64,000 nt of DNA from Rhodobacteraceae bacterium S2214. Its GTDB lineage: Bacteria > Pseudomonadota > Alphaproteobacteria > Rhodobacterales > Rhodobacteraceae. This document shows, piece after piece, positions 17,453 to 26,642 of the stretch. The notes beneath the pieces are model-generated. The model was not told where the DNA came from. It saw nothing but the letters and a program-made list of their open reading frames with translations, and made no database searches. The translations under genes were made by a program, and so were the position numbers. The stretch spans positions 3,201,501-3,265,500 of the forward strand of contig CP081161.1 of assembly GCA_025141675.1 (NCBI GenBank), given 5' to 3'. Numbering within the stretch: position 1 is the first letter of the stretch; each line of letters opens with the position of its first letter.

Positions 17453-18432
17453 CAACAGACCCTTGGCAGGCCGTCGCTCTTTCAAAAGACATAACCAGTA
17501 AACCCTTGCGCGTGATGCTGGACGGTGCCCCAATTGTCTTGTTCCGCGCGACGGACGGTCTCACCGCGCTGACCGACAGATGTCCGCATCGCTTGGTCGA
17601 ACTATCGAACGGCCGGGTGGTCGACGGAGAGATCGAATGCCCTTACCATGGTTGGCGTTTTGGCGGTTCGGGGCAATGCACAGCCGTCCCCGGTTACGCT
17701 GGTGATCTGCCGAAAGCCCGCGTGAAAACGTGGCAAGTGTGCGAAAAAGAAGGGGCTGTTTTCATCAGTCACAGCCCGCAGTCGGCAACCCCATACACAC
17801 ATTGTGCCGCCGGGCAGGACGTGATCACGCGCATGGTCCGATCAGACACACAATCCACCGTCATCGATGCCGCCGAAAACATCCTCGACGCGACCCACAC
17901 GCATTTCACCCACAAGGGATTGCTGCGGGGGCTCAGTTCAAAACGAGTGTTGGTCGACGTGACCGTCACCGGCGGCGATGGCTGGGTCGAGGCCTGCTAT
18001 ACAGGTGAAGACAAACAGCAGGGTTTCGTCAGTCGCACATTGGAAGGGACGCGCACAAAAACGATAGGACGGTTTCGGGCACCGGGCATCGCGGAATTGG
18101 AATACTGGGGCCCTGATGGTCTGACCCTTGCGACGACCTTTCATCTTCGCCAAGCATCACCGGATCACGTCGAAGGGATCGGGTGGTTGATCGGGCCAAA
18201 CACAGGCATCGGCGCACAAATAAAGGCATTGGCGTTTAAACCGATGTTCAAACTTGCGCTGCATCAGGATCGTCGGGTGCTGTCGTCCGCCAGTCGCAAC
18301 GCAGCTTTGTCGCCCGATGCCAAACCCGTCGTAGGGCCATTGGATTTCCTACGCAACGATATCGCCGCCATTATGTCAGGCCGTTTGCCGGACTGCGCTG
18401 AAACCCCAAGAACCCATCAAATTCAGCTTTGA
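17449..18432 (+). CDS. Rieske [2Fe-2S] oxygenase, aromatic-ring-hydroxylating alpha-subunit type
   Basis: The 327-residue protein has both halves of a Rieske non-haem iron oxygenase. The Rieske cluster ligands are C45/H47 (RCPHR) and C64/H67 (CPYHGW). The mononuclear iron site is D147-x2-H150-x4-H155 in ENILDATHTHFTH, with D274 in HQDRRVL as the third ligand. It resembles single-component-oxygenase subunits such as vanillate demethylase or pheophorbide oxygenase, which hydroxylate or demethylate. No ferredoxin or reductase is encoded in the operon, so electrons must come from elsewhere. It closes the KAS III operon and overlaps the convergent ATP-grasp gene by 10 bp. Confidence 0.9.
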   Translation: MTTDPWQAVALSKDITSKPLRVMLDGAPIVLFRATDGLTALTDRCPHRLVELSNGRVVDGEIECPYHGWRFGGSGQCTAVPGYAGDLPKARVKTWQVCEKEGAVFISHSPQSATPYTHCAAGQDVITRMVRSDTQSTVIDAAENILDATHTHFTHKGLLRGLSSKRVLVDVTVTGGDGWVEACYTGEDKQQGFVSRTLEGTRTKTIGRFRAPGIAELEYWGPDGLTLATTFHLRQASPDHVEGIGWLIGPNTGIGAQIKALAFKPMFKLALHQDRRVLSSASRNAALSPDAKPVVGPLDFLRNDIAAIMSGRLPDCAETPRTHQIQL

Positions 18433-19565
18433 TCCGGTCCATTCCATTCAATATCTCGGGTTGATGCGGACTGAAGGTTGACGCGATCGCGCAGTGCAAT
18501 TTTTCCGATTTCCACCAAGGCATTCAATTGCTGCCCCTTTGGACGCGGGTCAGTGGGCCAATCCAAAGGGTCTTGGGCGGTCCGATACGTGCGCCAGAAT
18601 TCTCGAATCCGTCCTGTCCTGATCGCCTTGGGCAGCCCATAAACCCACATCGCCAGTTTCACGGCTTGGGTTTGCGATACATCAGGCACAATTGCTGGTC
18701 CCGCATCGCAAACTGCGGCTCCAAAGGCCGCTGGATCACGGAAAAAATGCACGCCACTTGTGGCCCGCGGATTGCATTCGAGCGGCATGATCGTACCATC
18801 CGCCTGCCCGATGAAATCGAATGAAATCTGTCCGGTCCAACCTGTACCAGCAACGAAACGGGTTACAAAGTCCGTGATCTGATCGTCATGAATAGGCGCA
18901 AAACAAATGCCCGCACCTTTGCCCGCGCGATACAACGATTGGTACTGCGCCAACCCTAACATTTTACCATCTCTCGCAATGGCATAGGTGCTCATTTCAA
19001 CACCATCGACAAACGCCTGCGCGACCCATGGCGATGCCGCCGTAGGGGCCAATGTGGCACGTTGCCGGGCGGTCGGTTTGATCATGACTTCCGATGCAAA
19101 GCGTGACCACTGCGGTTTAAACACGACGCTTTCAGGCTGCGCATCTCGATCAGCCTTCGACTTCAGCAGCGCTGTTTCGGGCGCGGGCAAGCCCAACTCC
19201 TTCACTGTTTCAATAAAGGCGTACTTGTCATGAACTCGCGCGAGACCAGCCAAATCAGGGCACCAAATTGGTACCTTGAGGTCGGCTTTTATCATCGAAA
19301 GGTAAAAGACCTCTTCACAAGTCGGGATAATAAGATCGACGTTGTGATCAGTCGCAATCCGTTGAATTGCCGAACGAAACGCAGAATGCGCGCTGCGTGG
19401 TGACGGCAAAAGGTGGAACTGCGTGCAAGCAACACTGGAGGCGGCCATCGGCGACGGGATGCTACAAGCAAGATGAACGCGGTGTCCCGCAAAATGAAAC
19501 AACCGCGCAAGATGCAGCGCAACTGGCGCGCGCGCGCCCGTAATGAGGATAGTTTTCGCAGTCAT
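18423..19565 (-). CDS. ATP-grasp domain ligase
   Basis: This 380-residue protein has a Rossmann-like N-terminus (KTILITGARAPVALHLARLF), a central linker and an ATP-grasp core. ATP-grasp features are VFKPQWSRFASEVM, WVAQAFVDGVEMSTYAI and the metal-binding SFDFIGQADGTIMPLECNPR. ATP-grasp ligases join a carboxylate to an amine or thiol. The gene is convergent with the KAS III operon and the coding ends overlap by 10 bp, suggesting long co-residence. No good ribosome site precedes the ATG; a 6-bp stem TTCGGC/GCCGAA (19565-19583) covers the start. It may attach an amino acid to the operon product, an inference. Confidence 0.85.
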   Translation of the reverse strand: MTAKTILITGARAPVALHLARLFHFAGHRVHLACSIPSPMAASSVACTQFHLLPSPRSAHSAFRSAIQRIATDHNVDLIIPTCEEVFYLSMIKADLKVPIWCPDLAGLARVHDKYAFIETVKELGLPAPETALLKSKADRDAQPESVVFKPQWSRFASEVMIKPTARQRATLAPTAASPWVAQAFVDGVEMSTYAIARDGKMLGLAQYQSLYRAGKGAGICFAPIHDDQITDFVTRFVAGTGWTGQISFDFIGQADGTIMPLECNPRATSGVHFFRDPAAFGAAVCDAGPAIVPDVSQTQAVKLAMWVYGLPKAIRTGRIREFWRTYRTAQDPLDWPTDPRPKGQQLNALVEIGKIALRDRVNLQSASTRDIEWNGPDQS

Positions 19566-19608
19566 TCGGCCAGTTTAGCCGAAAACATCTGTCTGTTCTG
19601 TAAGTTTC

Positions 19609-20262
19609 TTACGCCGCGACTTGATACGGCGTTTGCATTGCAATCTCGCCCAAACCGTCAAGCTCCATGACCGCCACCAATGCACGCGCTGCTTCTAGCG
19701 ACAACGTGCTATAGACGGACAATCCAGCGTCAAAAATGTCGTTGGATTTCGGGCAGAACATCAACGCGCCGGTGTTGGCAAAGATGATTTCGTCTTGTGC
19801 GAACGCCAATGTGATCAACTCGATCTGCTCCGCCGGCGGCACGCGTACGATCCCGCGAAATCCTTCCAATGCAAGTGCCGGGATCATCGCGAACGGATCG
19901 CCAAACACTTCTTCTGCCGCGTCCGCTTCGATCATGACCGATTGGGTCGGCATCAAGATCATGTCGTCACGGTTGCCCAACGCTTCGGCAGGAACAAACA
20001 GCGGCCACGTATCTGCAGGGGCCAATTCACCGCCAGTGACCAGTATCTGACGGTGCACGGCAGCAACTGTTTGCATGCCCCCGTCGAATGTCAAAACCAG
20101 ATCACCAACAGCAACAGCCGCGACATCGCGCCACCCGAATTGCGTTGCGACCTGTGTGCCGGCGACAAGCCCGGTCGCCAATTCTGCCAACGTCGCGTCA
20201 GCCAATAAGCCAGCCTCGGCTACCGTACTGCGGCCCCAAATGTCCTTTTTAAATTCAAACAT
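19609..20262 (-). CDS. Hint (hedgehog/intein-like) domain protein
   Basis: The 217-residue protein has the Hint-domain layout common in Rhodobacterales: an opening strand GLVAGTQVATQFGWRDVAA, then VGDLVLTFDGGMQTV and later ILMPTQSVMIE and FGDPFAMIPALAL. In self-processing Hint domains the strand begins with Cys or Ser (as in CFTPGT); here that position appears to be valine, so autocatalysis is doubtful. AAGGGGA precedes the ATG at 20262. No export signal is evident and its role is unknown. The 213 bp upstream of it show no further gene. Confidence 0.8.
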   Translation of the reverse strand: MFEFKKDIWGRSTVAEAGLLADATLAELATGLVAGTQVATQFGWRDVAAVAVGDLVLTFDGGMQTVAAVHRQILVTGGELAPADTWPLFVPAEALGNRDDMILMPTQSVMIEADAAEEVFGDPFAMIPALALEGFRGIVRVPPAEQIELITLAFAQDEIIFANTGALMFCPKSNDIFDAGLSVYSTLSLEAARALVAVMELDGLGEIAMQTPYQVAA

Positions 20263-20475
20263 TGGCACAATCCCCTTTTCCCGTGGCACCGACCGAATTG
20301 GTTTCAGTTCTCGCCGCTTGCACAACCAGTAGGCGACGATTCTCAAGACGATCGTGCGTTGGAAAAAGGGCAAGTTTGCGTCTTTGTTGCGTGGTTGATG
20401 GGGAATTAACCTTTATGGGTGTCATTCGTCACAAACCCGAAACAAATTTCGATCCCAACGGCAACCCGCACAACC

Positions 20476-21117
20476 CTAACGCTCAAATTCATATCCGAAA
20501 TTGGCGATATCATCGGCACACACCGTTGCAATAATCTGTGCATCAGCGTCGTTATAATAGTGTCGCCAGTCACGTTCACGGTCGGACGCATTGACGCGAT
20601 TCACGTTACAAACAAAGCCCAGGTGATCCCAAAGCGGCCGTAGATCATCTTCCAAGGCTTCAAGCCGTGCAAATAGATTGCAGCGCAAAACGCCATCCGT
20701 GTCGGTGACATAGGACCGATATGGCTGAGATTGGAATCCTGCCATAATCGCCTTGTGATTGATGAATTCGCTGAATGTCAGGCTTTGCGCCAATCCCACC
20801 GCAGGGTGCTGAAAACGTTGCGATTGCAGCCAATGGTAATAGCTGACCGCCCTGTCCCAAGGGTTACGCACAATCGTGAAGACGAAAAATTCCGACGGAT
20901 CAACAACACCCGCGACGTCGGCCAGCGTACTGTGTTTCCAAAGCCGCCCCGCAGGCGTCAGGTCTTTCAACCGTCCTTTGCGACGTTTTGCCTTGGGCGT
21001 GTCACCAATCAGGATGTCATCCTTCATCGCCCGATCTTCTAACGCTAAAGCCAGTGATGTTCCCCCCGTTTTGGGGATATGCACAAAGATATACTGACGG
21101 CCTTTTGAAATGATCAT
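20476..21117 (-). CDS. Sulfotransferase family protein
   Basis: This 213-residue protein has the PAPS 5'-phosphosulfate-binding motif YIFVHIPKTGGTSLALAL near the N-terminus and the 3'-phosphate-binding motif FTIVRNPWDRAVSYYHWL at about residue 88. This is the pattern of the sulfotransferase-2 (carbohydrate O-sulfotransferase-like) family. The acceptor is unknown; small proteins of this type in marine bacteria often modify surface polysaccharide. The ATG at 21117 overlaps the EamA stop (ATGA), so the two are translationally coupled, although no functional link is obvious. Confidence 0.85.
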   Translation of the reverse strand: MIISKGRQYIFVHIPKTGGTSLALALEDRAMKDDILIGDTPKAKRRKGRLKDLTPAGRLWKHSTLADVAGVVDPSEFFVFTIVRNPWDRAVSYYHWLQSQRFQHPAVGLAQSLTFSEFINHKAIMAGFQSQPYRSYVTDTDGVLRCNLFARLEALEDDLRPLWDHLGFVCNVNRVNASDRERDWRHYYNDADAQIIATVCADDIANFGYEFER

Positions 21118-22037
21118 GCGACAGCTTCGGCTTGTCCTGTGCGCAGCGAAATGATGATGCCGGACGCCACGATCAGCAGAAGTCCGATTGCCCCCACACC
21201 GTCCGGCACCTCGCCCCACAAGGCGATCGCCCAAAGCGTCGCAAATACGATCATGCTGTTTTCAAAGACGGCCACATAGCTGGCTTCGCCTAACTGATAT
21301 GACTTGATGATCAGGCCGACCCCGATCAACGATCCGACGCCTTGTATCAGCGTCAGGATCATAAACGTCCCCTCAAAAGGCACCCAGCCACGGAACACAA
21401 ATCCGTCGGCGCCCGCGGGGACATCTGTCACGAAATGGCCGATCAGGATCATACCAACCCCACCAATCACCAACATAAAGCCAAAGAACATCGCAAGCAG
21501 TGAAAGCGTCCCTTCGCCGTCACACCACCGCCGCGTTGTAATGATCCCCATCGCGTGAAACGCACCCGCGATCATGGGGGCGAAAGTCCACAAAGACAGG
21601 CTTTGCATATCCGGTCGCAGCACCAGGACGATACCGACAAACCCGATGATCACAGCCGCGCTGCGTCGCAATCCAACCGTGTCGCCGAAGAACAGAACCG
21701 AAAAAATGACCACAAATATAGGCGCGGTGAATAACCCTGCCACGGCCTGCGCAATCGGCATGATCCCCAGACAGCCGAAATAGATCAACATGGCGACGGT
21801 CGCAAAAAAAGTCCGCCCTAGAACCAAGACTGGACGCTTCGGGCGCAGTCCGATTTTCATGGAGGCCGCAAAAACGCCTAGAATCCCCAATGCGATCAAA
21901 GACCGCAAAAAATGGAACTGCCACAAACCGCCGGTTTCAGCGGCTAAGCGCATGAAATTGTCGATCAATCCGAACAACGCCATGGCGCTCAGCGTGCAAA
22001 GAACTGCAAGCCTCGGGTTTTGGTCTGATGCGCCCAA
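21114..22037 (-). CDS. EamA/DMT family transporter
   Basis: The 307-residue protein has about ten hydrophobic segments and the two EamA repeats of the drug/metabolite transporter superfamily. The first ends at LVLRPDMQSL and the second at VASGIIISLR. These carriers export metabolites or amino acids. The start is a TTG at 22037, supported by a strong AAGGAG 6 bp upstream; the first internal ATG would remove part of TM1. It heads a two-gene unit with the sulfotransferase and is divergent from the acyl-CoA synthetase. Confidence 0.9.
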   Translation of the reverse strand: MGASDQNPRLAVLCTLSAMALFGLIDNFMRLAAETGGLWQFHFLRSLIALGILGVFAASMKIGLRPKRPVLVLGRTFFATVAMLIYFGCLGIMPIAQAVAGLFTAPIFVVIFSVLFFGDTVGLRRSAAVIIGFVGIVLVLRPDMQSLSLWTFAPMIAGAFHAMGIITTRRWCDGEGTLSLLAMFFGFMLVIGGVGMILIGHFVTDVPAGADGFVFRGWVPFEGTFMILTLIQGVGSLIGVGLIIKSYQLGEASYVAVFENSMIVFATLWAIALWGEVPDGVGAIGLLLIVASGIIISLRTGQAEAVA

Positions 22038-22125
22038 TTCGGTCTCCTTATTTCGTTCTTTGACCTTGTCGTTTTCGATAATCCCTGACTAGTCTAATTC
22101 GGACAACATTTGGGAGGTGTGCGTC

Positions 22126-23745
22126 ATGGCGTGGATGAAAGACGAAACCGGCTTGGACAAATGTGCGGCCAATCATGTGCCGCTCACACCTTTGTCCCAT
22201 TTGATACGAGCGGCGTCCGTCTTCGCGGATCGGACCGCTTTGATCTACGGCGACACGCGACTGACCTATACGGACTACTACACCCGCGTGACCCGCTTGG
22301 CGTCCGCTCTGGTGAAATCCGGCATCAAACCCGGTGACGTGGTGGCGACGATCCTGCCAAATATTCCTGCGCAATCCGAAGCCGCCTTTGCCGTGCCGGC
22401 ATGTGGTGCTGTTTTGAATACCATCAACACGCGCCTTGATGTGGACACGGTCGCCTACATCTTCGATCACGGCGAAGCGTCCGTTGTGATCTGTGATAGC
22501 CAGTTTCTACCCATGTGCATGAATGCCGTGGCACTCATGGACGGCCCAGCCCCTTTGATCATCGAAGTCCCCGATCCCGTTGCAGGTGTGCCCGGCATCG
22601 GCAAACAGCAAGATTACGAAGACTTTTTGGCAACCGGTGATGCAGATTTCACGTGGACCATGCCCGAAGACGAATGGGAAAGCCTCGCGCTGAATTATAC
22701 GTCCGGCACAACAGGCCGTCCCAAAGGCGTCGTGTATCACCATCGCGGCGCATACCTGATGACGATGGGCACGCCGATCTCGTGGCAATTGCCGCTGTTT
22801 CCGATCTACCTGCAGATTGTACCGCTATTTCACTGCAACGGCTGGAACCACACGTGGATGATGCCAGCACTTGGCGGGACGGTCGTTTGCTGTCGCGATA
22901 TTACGGCAGCGGCGATTTATGATGCCATTGCCGATCACGGCGTCACGCACTTCGGGGGCGCTCCGATTGTCCTGAACTTAATCGTGAACGCAGCCACCCG
23001 CCGCGACTTTGACCACACCGTAGAGGTTTACACCGCAGGCGCCCCACCCGCCCCTGCAACGCTGGCCGCGATTGGCAAGCTTGGCTTCAATGTCACGCAG
23101 GTTTACGGGCTGACCGAAACCTATGGCCACGTCACCGAATGTGTATGGAACGACATGTGGGATGACCTGCCTGCGGATGAACAATCAGCGATCAAGGCCC
23201 AGCAAGGCGTGGCTTTCCCGATGATGGACGACATCACTGTGGTTGATGAAAACATGACCCAAGTGACGATGGACGGGGCTACGCAGGGCGAAATCGTCAT
23301 CCGCGGGAACGCGGTTATGAAAGGGTATTACAAAAATCCAGAAGCGACCGACAAAGCCTTTGCTGGCGGCTATTTCCATTCCGAAGATCTCGCGATCCAA
23401 CACCCCAACGGCTACATCCAAATCTCGGATCGGGCCAAGGACATCATCATTTCCGGTGGGGAAAACATCTCGTCCGTCGAAGTCGAGGCAGCGCTGATGC
23501 ACCATCCGGCTGTGAACCTATGTGCCGTCGTGGCCAAACCGGATGATAAATGGGGCGAAGTGCCCTGCGCCTTCATCGAACTTAAAGACGGGGCGACGGC
23601 AGACGAAGCAACCATCATCGCGTTCACCCGCGAACGGCTTGCCGGTTTCAAAACGCCCAAAAAGGTCGTCTTCCAAGACCTCCCCAAAACGTCGACCGGC
23701 AAAATTCAGAAGTTTGAACTGCGCAAATTGGCAAAAACGTTCTGA
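22126..23745 (+). CDS. Acyl-CoA synthetase (AMP-forming, medium-chain type)
   Basis: This 539-residue ligase has the AMP-binding signature YTSGTTGRPKGVVYHH, the motif YGLTETYGH, the GYFHSEDLAI loop, the hinge DRAKDIIISGGENISS and the C-terminal catalytic lysine in KTSTGKIQK. It converts a fatty or aryl acid plus ATP and CoA to acyl-CoA. The overall pattern resembles AlkK-like medium-chain and plant acyl-activating enzymes. The substrate cannot be fixed by eye. GGGAGG 8 bp before the ATG at 22126 decides the start. It stands alone and appears to be monocistronic. Confidence 0.93.
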   Translation: MAWMKDETGLDKCAANHVPLTPLSHLIRAASVFADRTALIYGDTRLTYTDYYTRVTRLASALVKSGIKPGDVVATILPNIPAQSEAAFAVPACGAVLNTINTRLDVDTVAYIFDHGEASVVICDSQFLPMCMNAVALMDGPAPLIIEVPDPVAGVPGIGKQQDYEDFLATGDADFTWTMPEDEWESLALNYTSGTTGRPKGVVYHHRGAYLMTMGTPISWQLPLFPIYLQIVPLFHCNGWNHTWMMPALGGTVVCCRDITAAAIYDAIADHGVTHFGGAPIVLNLIVNAATRRDFDHTVEVYTAGAPPAPATLAAIGKLGFNVTQVYGLTETYGHVTECVWNDMWDDLPADEQSAIKAQQGVAFPMMDDITVVDENMTQVTMDGATQGEIVIRGNAVMKGYYKNPEATDKAFAGGYFHSEDLAIQHPNGYIQISDRAKDIIISGGENISSVEVEAALMHHPAVNLCAVVAKPDDKWGEVPCAFIELKDGATADEATIIAFTRERLAGFKTPKKVVFQDLPKTSTGKIQKFELRKLAKTF

Positions 23746-23845
23746 TTTCATCTGCCCACCACAACTCATTTCAACATCAGCGGCAGGCGCATCTATTCAA
23801 CGTCGTCCCAGCGCGCTAAACTATTGAAAAGAGTGAAACAGGCAT

Positions 23846-24847
23846 ATGACGGCACTGACCCAATTTGAGCGGCTGGAAAGCGGCGGCGTGTGGCGTGAAA
23901 CCGCAACGTCGGATCCTATTGAGGTGACTGTTTCCTTTGGCAAAGCCACGCTGGTACTGCACGACAGCACCGAACAACCTGTCACACATTGGTCCCTGCC
24001 CGCCGTGATGCGGCGCAACCCCGGTGTGCGACCTGCCCTATTTGCGCCAGCGCCCGACGCCGAAGAAACCCTTGAAATTGAAGACGACCTGATGGTCGAC
24101 GCCATTGAAACGATCCGCAAGGCTTTGCTTAAATCCGCCCCCAGTGCACCACGCCTGCGCGGGTTCGTCACATTGGGCATTCTTGCAGCGATCATAGGCG
24201 CCGCTGCCCTTTGGGGGCCTGGGGCATTCATGCGCCAAACGCTTTCAGTGGTCCCCGATTCAAAGCGCAACGAAATCGGCGCCACCATTTTGGGACATTA
24301 TCAACGCCTCACCGGACCGACCTGCCGCAATCCTTTAGGGGCGGCACCTCTCGCAAAGCTGAAAACACGGCTCATGGGACGTGATGCGAAAGGCCAGATC
24401 GTTGTCGTGCAAACACTCCCGCAAGGGGCGACAGTCTTGCCCGGCAACATCGTCTTGATCGACCGCGCCTTGATCGAACAACTTGACGATCCGGCTATTG
24501 CGTCCGGCTTTATCGTTGCTGCGATTGCTGGCCGCGATAGTCACGATCCACTCGGTGACGTTTTGACGGATGCGGGACTGAATACAACTGTGCAGCTTTT
24601 CACCACAGGCGATATCCCCGGTGACGTCCTGTCAAACTACGCCAAGTCGGTCCAAGCGCTAGACGTCACACCAGCCAAACCCGACGACCTTCGCACGGCT
24701 TTTGATGCGGCGGACATACCGTTGGCCCCTTATGCCGCTATTCGTGATCCTGACGGGGCCCAGTTGGGCGAAATCACAGACGGGGACACAGGGCCGATCC
24801 TGACAGATAGCGAATGGGTCCGTTTGCAAGGCATCTGCGCCAGCTAA
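23846..24847 (+). CDS. Conserved membrane protein, possibly a degenerate M48 peptidase-like domain
   Basis: The 333-residue protein has a cytoplasmic N-terminal 105 residues, one transmembrane helix (GFVTLGILAAIIGAAALWG) and a presumably periplasmic C-terminal part. That part includes LPQGATVLPGNIVLIDRALI, ASGFIVAAIAGRDSHDPLGD and a conserved-looking pair of cysteines. The strand-helix pattern resembles the stretch of M48 peptidases (LPGG.IVLTRGLL...VLAHEIGH), but the HExxH zinc motif is absent. If related, it is catalytically dead. I assign no function. Confidence 0.7.
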   Translation: MTALTQFERLESGGVWRETATSDPIEVTVSFGKATLVLHDSTEQPVTHWSLPAVMRRNPGVRPALFAPAPDAEETLEIEDDLMVDAIETIRKALLKSAPSAPRLRGFVTLGILAAIIGAAALWGPGAFMRQTLSVVPDSKRNEIGATILGHYQRLTGPTCRNPLGAAPLAKLKTRLMGRDAKGQIVVVQTLPQGATVLPGNIVLIDRALIEQLDDPAIASGFIVAAIAGRDSHDPLGDVLTDAGLNTTVQLFTTGDIPGDVLSNYAKSVQALDVTPAKPDDLRTAFDAADIPLAPYAAIRDPDGAQLGEITDGDTGPILTDSEWVRLQGICAS

Positions 24848-24877
24848 ACAGCCCAATCCGACACCCGCGCAAGAAAA

Positions 24878-24901
24878 GACCCCGCGATAACGTGCGAGGC
24901 C
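24878..24901 (-). terminator. Possible weak terminator of the SPOR-protein gene
   Basis: On the minus strand GGCCTCGC and GCGGGGTC can form a stem with two mismatches around an 8-nt loop, followed by TTTTCTT. It begins about 19 bp after the SPOR-gene stop. Imperfect stem, moderate U-run. Confidence 0.4.
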
Positions 24902-24919
24902 CTTTCCCGGGAGAACCGA

Positions 24920-26557
24920 TTAGTTCCGGGTAAACGCGTCTGAAAAGCCTGCGGCGCGCGCGGCTTGTAGACCAGTCTGAAGTTGTGATGCGGCTGCGAA
25001 AGGTCCCAAGACCACGATCTTGATCGCTTGGCCACCGCGTGTCGTGTTCGCGAATGTGACAGGCCAGCCACGTGCTTGGAATTGTCCGGCAAGGCGATTT
25101 GCATTTGCATGATCACCAAAGCTGCCAACCTGCACAAAACGATGCGCTGACGCCGTAGGTGCGCGGACTGTGGCAGGTGCCACGCTTTTTGATGATACAG
25201 TCGCGGTTGGAGCCGCCGCTGGTGCTGCGATCAGCCCCTCTGCAATGGCTTGTTCGCGCGTGATGCGGCGAACGCCGCGGTTCGGGTTGATCCGTCCGTC
25301 ATTCCAAACACGGGTGTAACCCGCAGGTGGCCGGATCGGTGCAGCAGCACGCACAGCGGCTGGTGTTGGATTAGACGCGGGAACTGCAGGCCCTGAAAAT
25401 GGCGACGATGGTGCCGTCGCACGGGCGCTATATTCGGTACCGGATGGCGATTCCGTTTGCGGCCCACAACGTACAGGGTTGCCTGGCGTCGCAACAAGAT
25501 ACTGGGCGCTGATGCCCGTCACACCCGGACACGCGCCGGTGCTGATAACACTCGTCGCAGCAGGCGCTTGAGCCGCTGGTGCACGCGGTGCCAGCGCCAT
25601 CATTGGTGCAGACGGGGAAGCGGGGCCAGCATTCGTGGCAACAGCCGCGACGACAGTTGGCGCGGGCAAAGGAGCAGGCGCTGCTGGGCATGCAACAGGT
25701 TGGCCCGTCGCGAAGTCTGTAAACCGACGGCCAGTCGCGGCGATTTCCGCGCAAATTTCTGCCAATGTCACGCGGCGCGGTTCAGGCGCGGCGACTGCGG
25801 CAGGAACGGATGCGGCAATCACCTCTGGCGCGGGACCACAATCAATAGGTTCGCCGGTTGATCCACTGATAAATCCGGCCTGTATACCAGAACGCCCATC
25901 ACAGGCTTGCGCCAATGTGATCCGTGGTACGTCGGTTACGGTCGCGACCGCAGGGACAGAAACAGCCGCTTGCAAAGCGGCCGGAAGCGGTAGTGGGGCT
26001 TCGGGAGCTGGTGCCGCTGCTGCAACAACCGGTGCCGGGCCACAATCAATGGGTTCGCCACTGGACGTCGCGAAACCTGCCTGAATACCAAAGTTTCCCT
26101 CGCACACCTCAGCTAAAGTCACACGGCGGGGTGCGGGCGCTGCTGGTTCTACAACCGGGGCAGGGACAGCCGCTGCAACAACAGGTGCGGGTTGTGGCGC
26201 AACCACGGGTGCTGGCGCCGGCGTAGGTGCGGGGGCCGTAACAACACGGGCTTCAGGCACGTCCGTGAAAGTAATGATAGGGCCAGAAGCAGCCGTCGGA
26301 CCGGAAGCACCTGAAATCTGAGTCGGTTGAAAACCGCAAAGCTGATTACGCTGACGGTCAACGCGCGGCACCCAATTCACAAGAACGCCTTGGCCTGCGC
26401 GCACAAACGCGCAGCCAGCGCTATCGACATACTGGGTTCCACGGTAAGATGTCGGCGGAAACTCGGCCGGTGTGGCAAGCGATTGCGCTTGCACTGCCAA
26501 CGTCGCCCCAGCCGTCAAAGCCACAACACTTACAAAACCGAATGCCGCCCGTACCAT
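24920..26557 (-). CDS. SPOR domain-containing protein with four internal Cys repeats
   Basis: Starting at the ATG at 26557 (GGGGAA upstream), the protein has 545 residues; an ATG seven codons earlier is an alternative. It has a signal peptide ([20 protein letters not shown], then QAQS). An N-terminal Cys-bounded module follows ([17 protein letters not shown] to QLCGF). Four imperfect 30-residue repeats with two cysteines each are embedded in Ala/Pro/Val-rich linkers: [18 protein letters not shown]...PIDCGP, a near copy, a diverged copy and [13 protein letters not shown]...VRCGP. The last 75 residues form a SPOR domain ([18 protein letters not shown]...), which binds denuded septal peptidoglycan. 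It is probably a periplasmic cell-wall-associated protein. Repeats of this kind are a feature I do not know by name. Confidence 0.85.
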   Translation of the reverse strand: MVRAAFGFVSVVALTAGATLAVQAQSLATPAEFPPTSYRGTQYVDSAGCAFVRAGQGVLVNWVPRVDRQRNQLCGFQPTQISGASGPTAASGPIITFTDVPEARVVTAPAPTPAPAPVVAPQPAPVVAAAVPAPVVEPAAPAPRRVTLAEVCEGNFGIQAGFATSSGEPIDCGPAPVVAAAAPAPEAPLPLPAALQAAVSVPAVATVTDVPRITLAQACDGRSGIQAGFISGSTGEPIDCGPAPEVIAASVPAAVAAPEPRRVTLAEICAEIAATGRRFTDFATGQPVACPAAPAPLPAPTVVAAVATNAGPASPSAPMMALAPRAPAAQAPAATSVISTGACPGVTGISAQYLVATPGNPVRCGPQTESPSGTEYSARATAPSSPFSGPAVPASNPTPAAVRAAAPIRPPAGYTRVWNDGRINPNRGVRRITREQAIAEGLIAAPAAAPTATVSSKSVAPATVRAPTASAHRFVQVGSFGDHANANRLAGQFQARGWPVTFANTTRGGQAIKIVVLGPFAAASQLQTGLQAARAAGFSDAFTRN

Positions 26558-26609
26558 ATTGGTTGTATTCCCCACCATATTTTGTGTGAGGATGCCCCAA
26601 TCGGCCTAT

Positions 26610-26632
26610 TTTGTAAACAATCTGTTTACAAA
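26610..26632. repeat. Perfect 10-bp inverted repeat between the SPOR gene and upp
   Basis: TTTGTAAACA (26610-26619) and TGTTTACAAA (26623-26632) are exact reverse complements around the spacer ATC. The element lies 53 bp upstream of the SPOR-gene start and 10 bp after the upp stop. It could be an operator for the SPOR gene or a stem-loop ending the nucleoside operon; it lacks GC content and a clear U-run for a strong terminator. Confidence 0.75.
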
Positions 26633-26642
26633 TGTACTGCGA

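Noticed and set aside
25457..26226. Long open frames on the plus strand within the SPOR gene
   Set aside because: They are antisense shadows of a repetitive Ala/Pro-rich GC-rich coding sequence and lack start signals.
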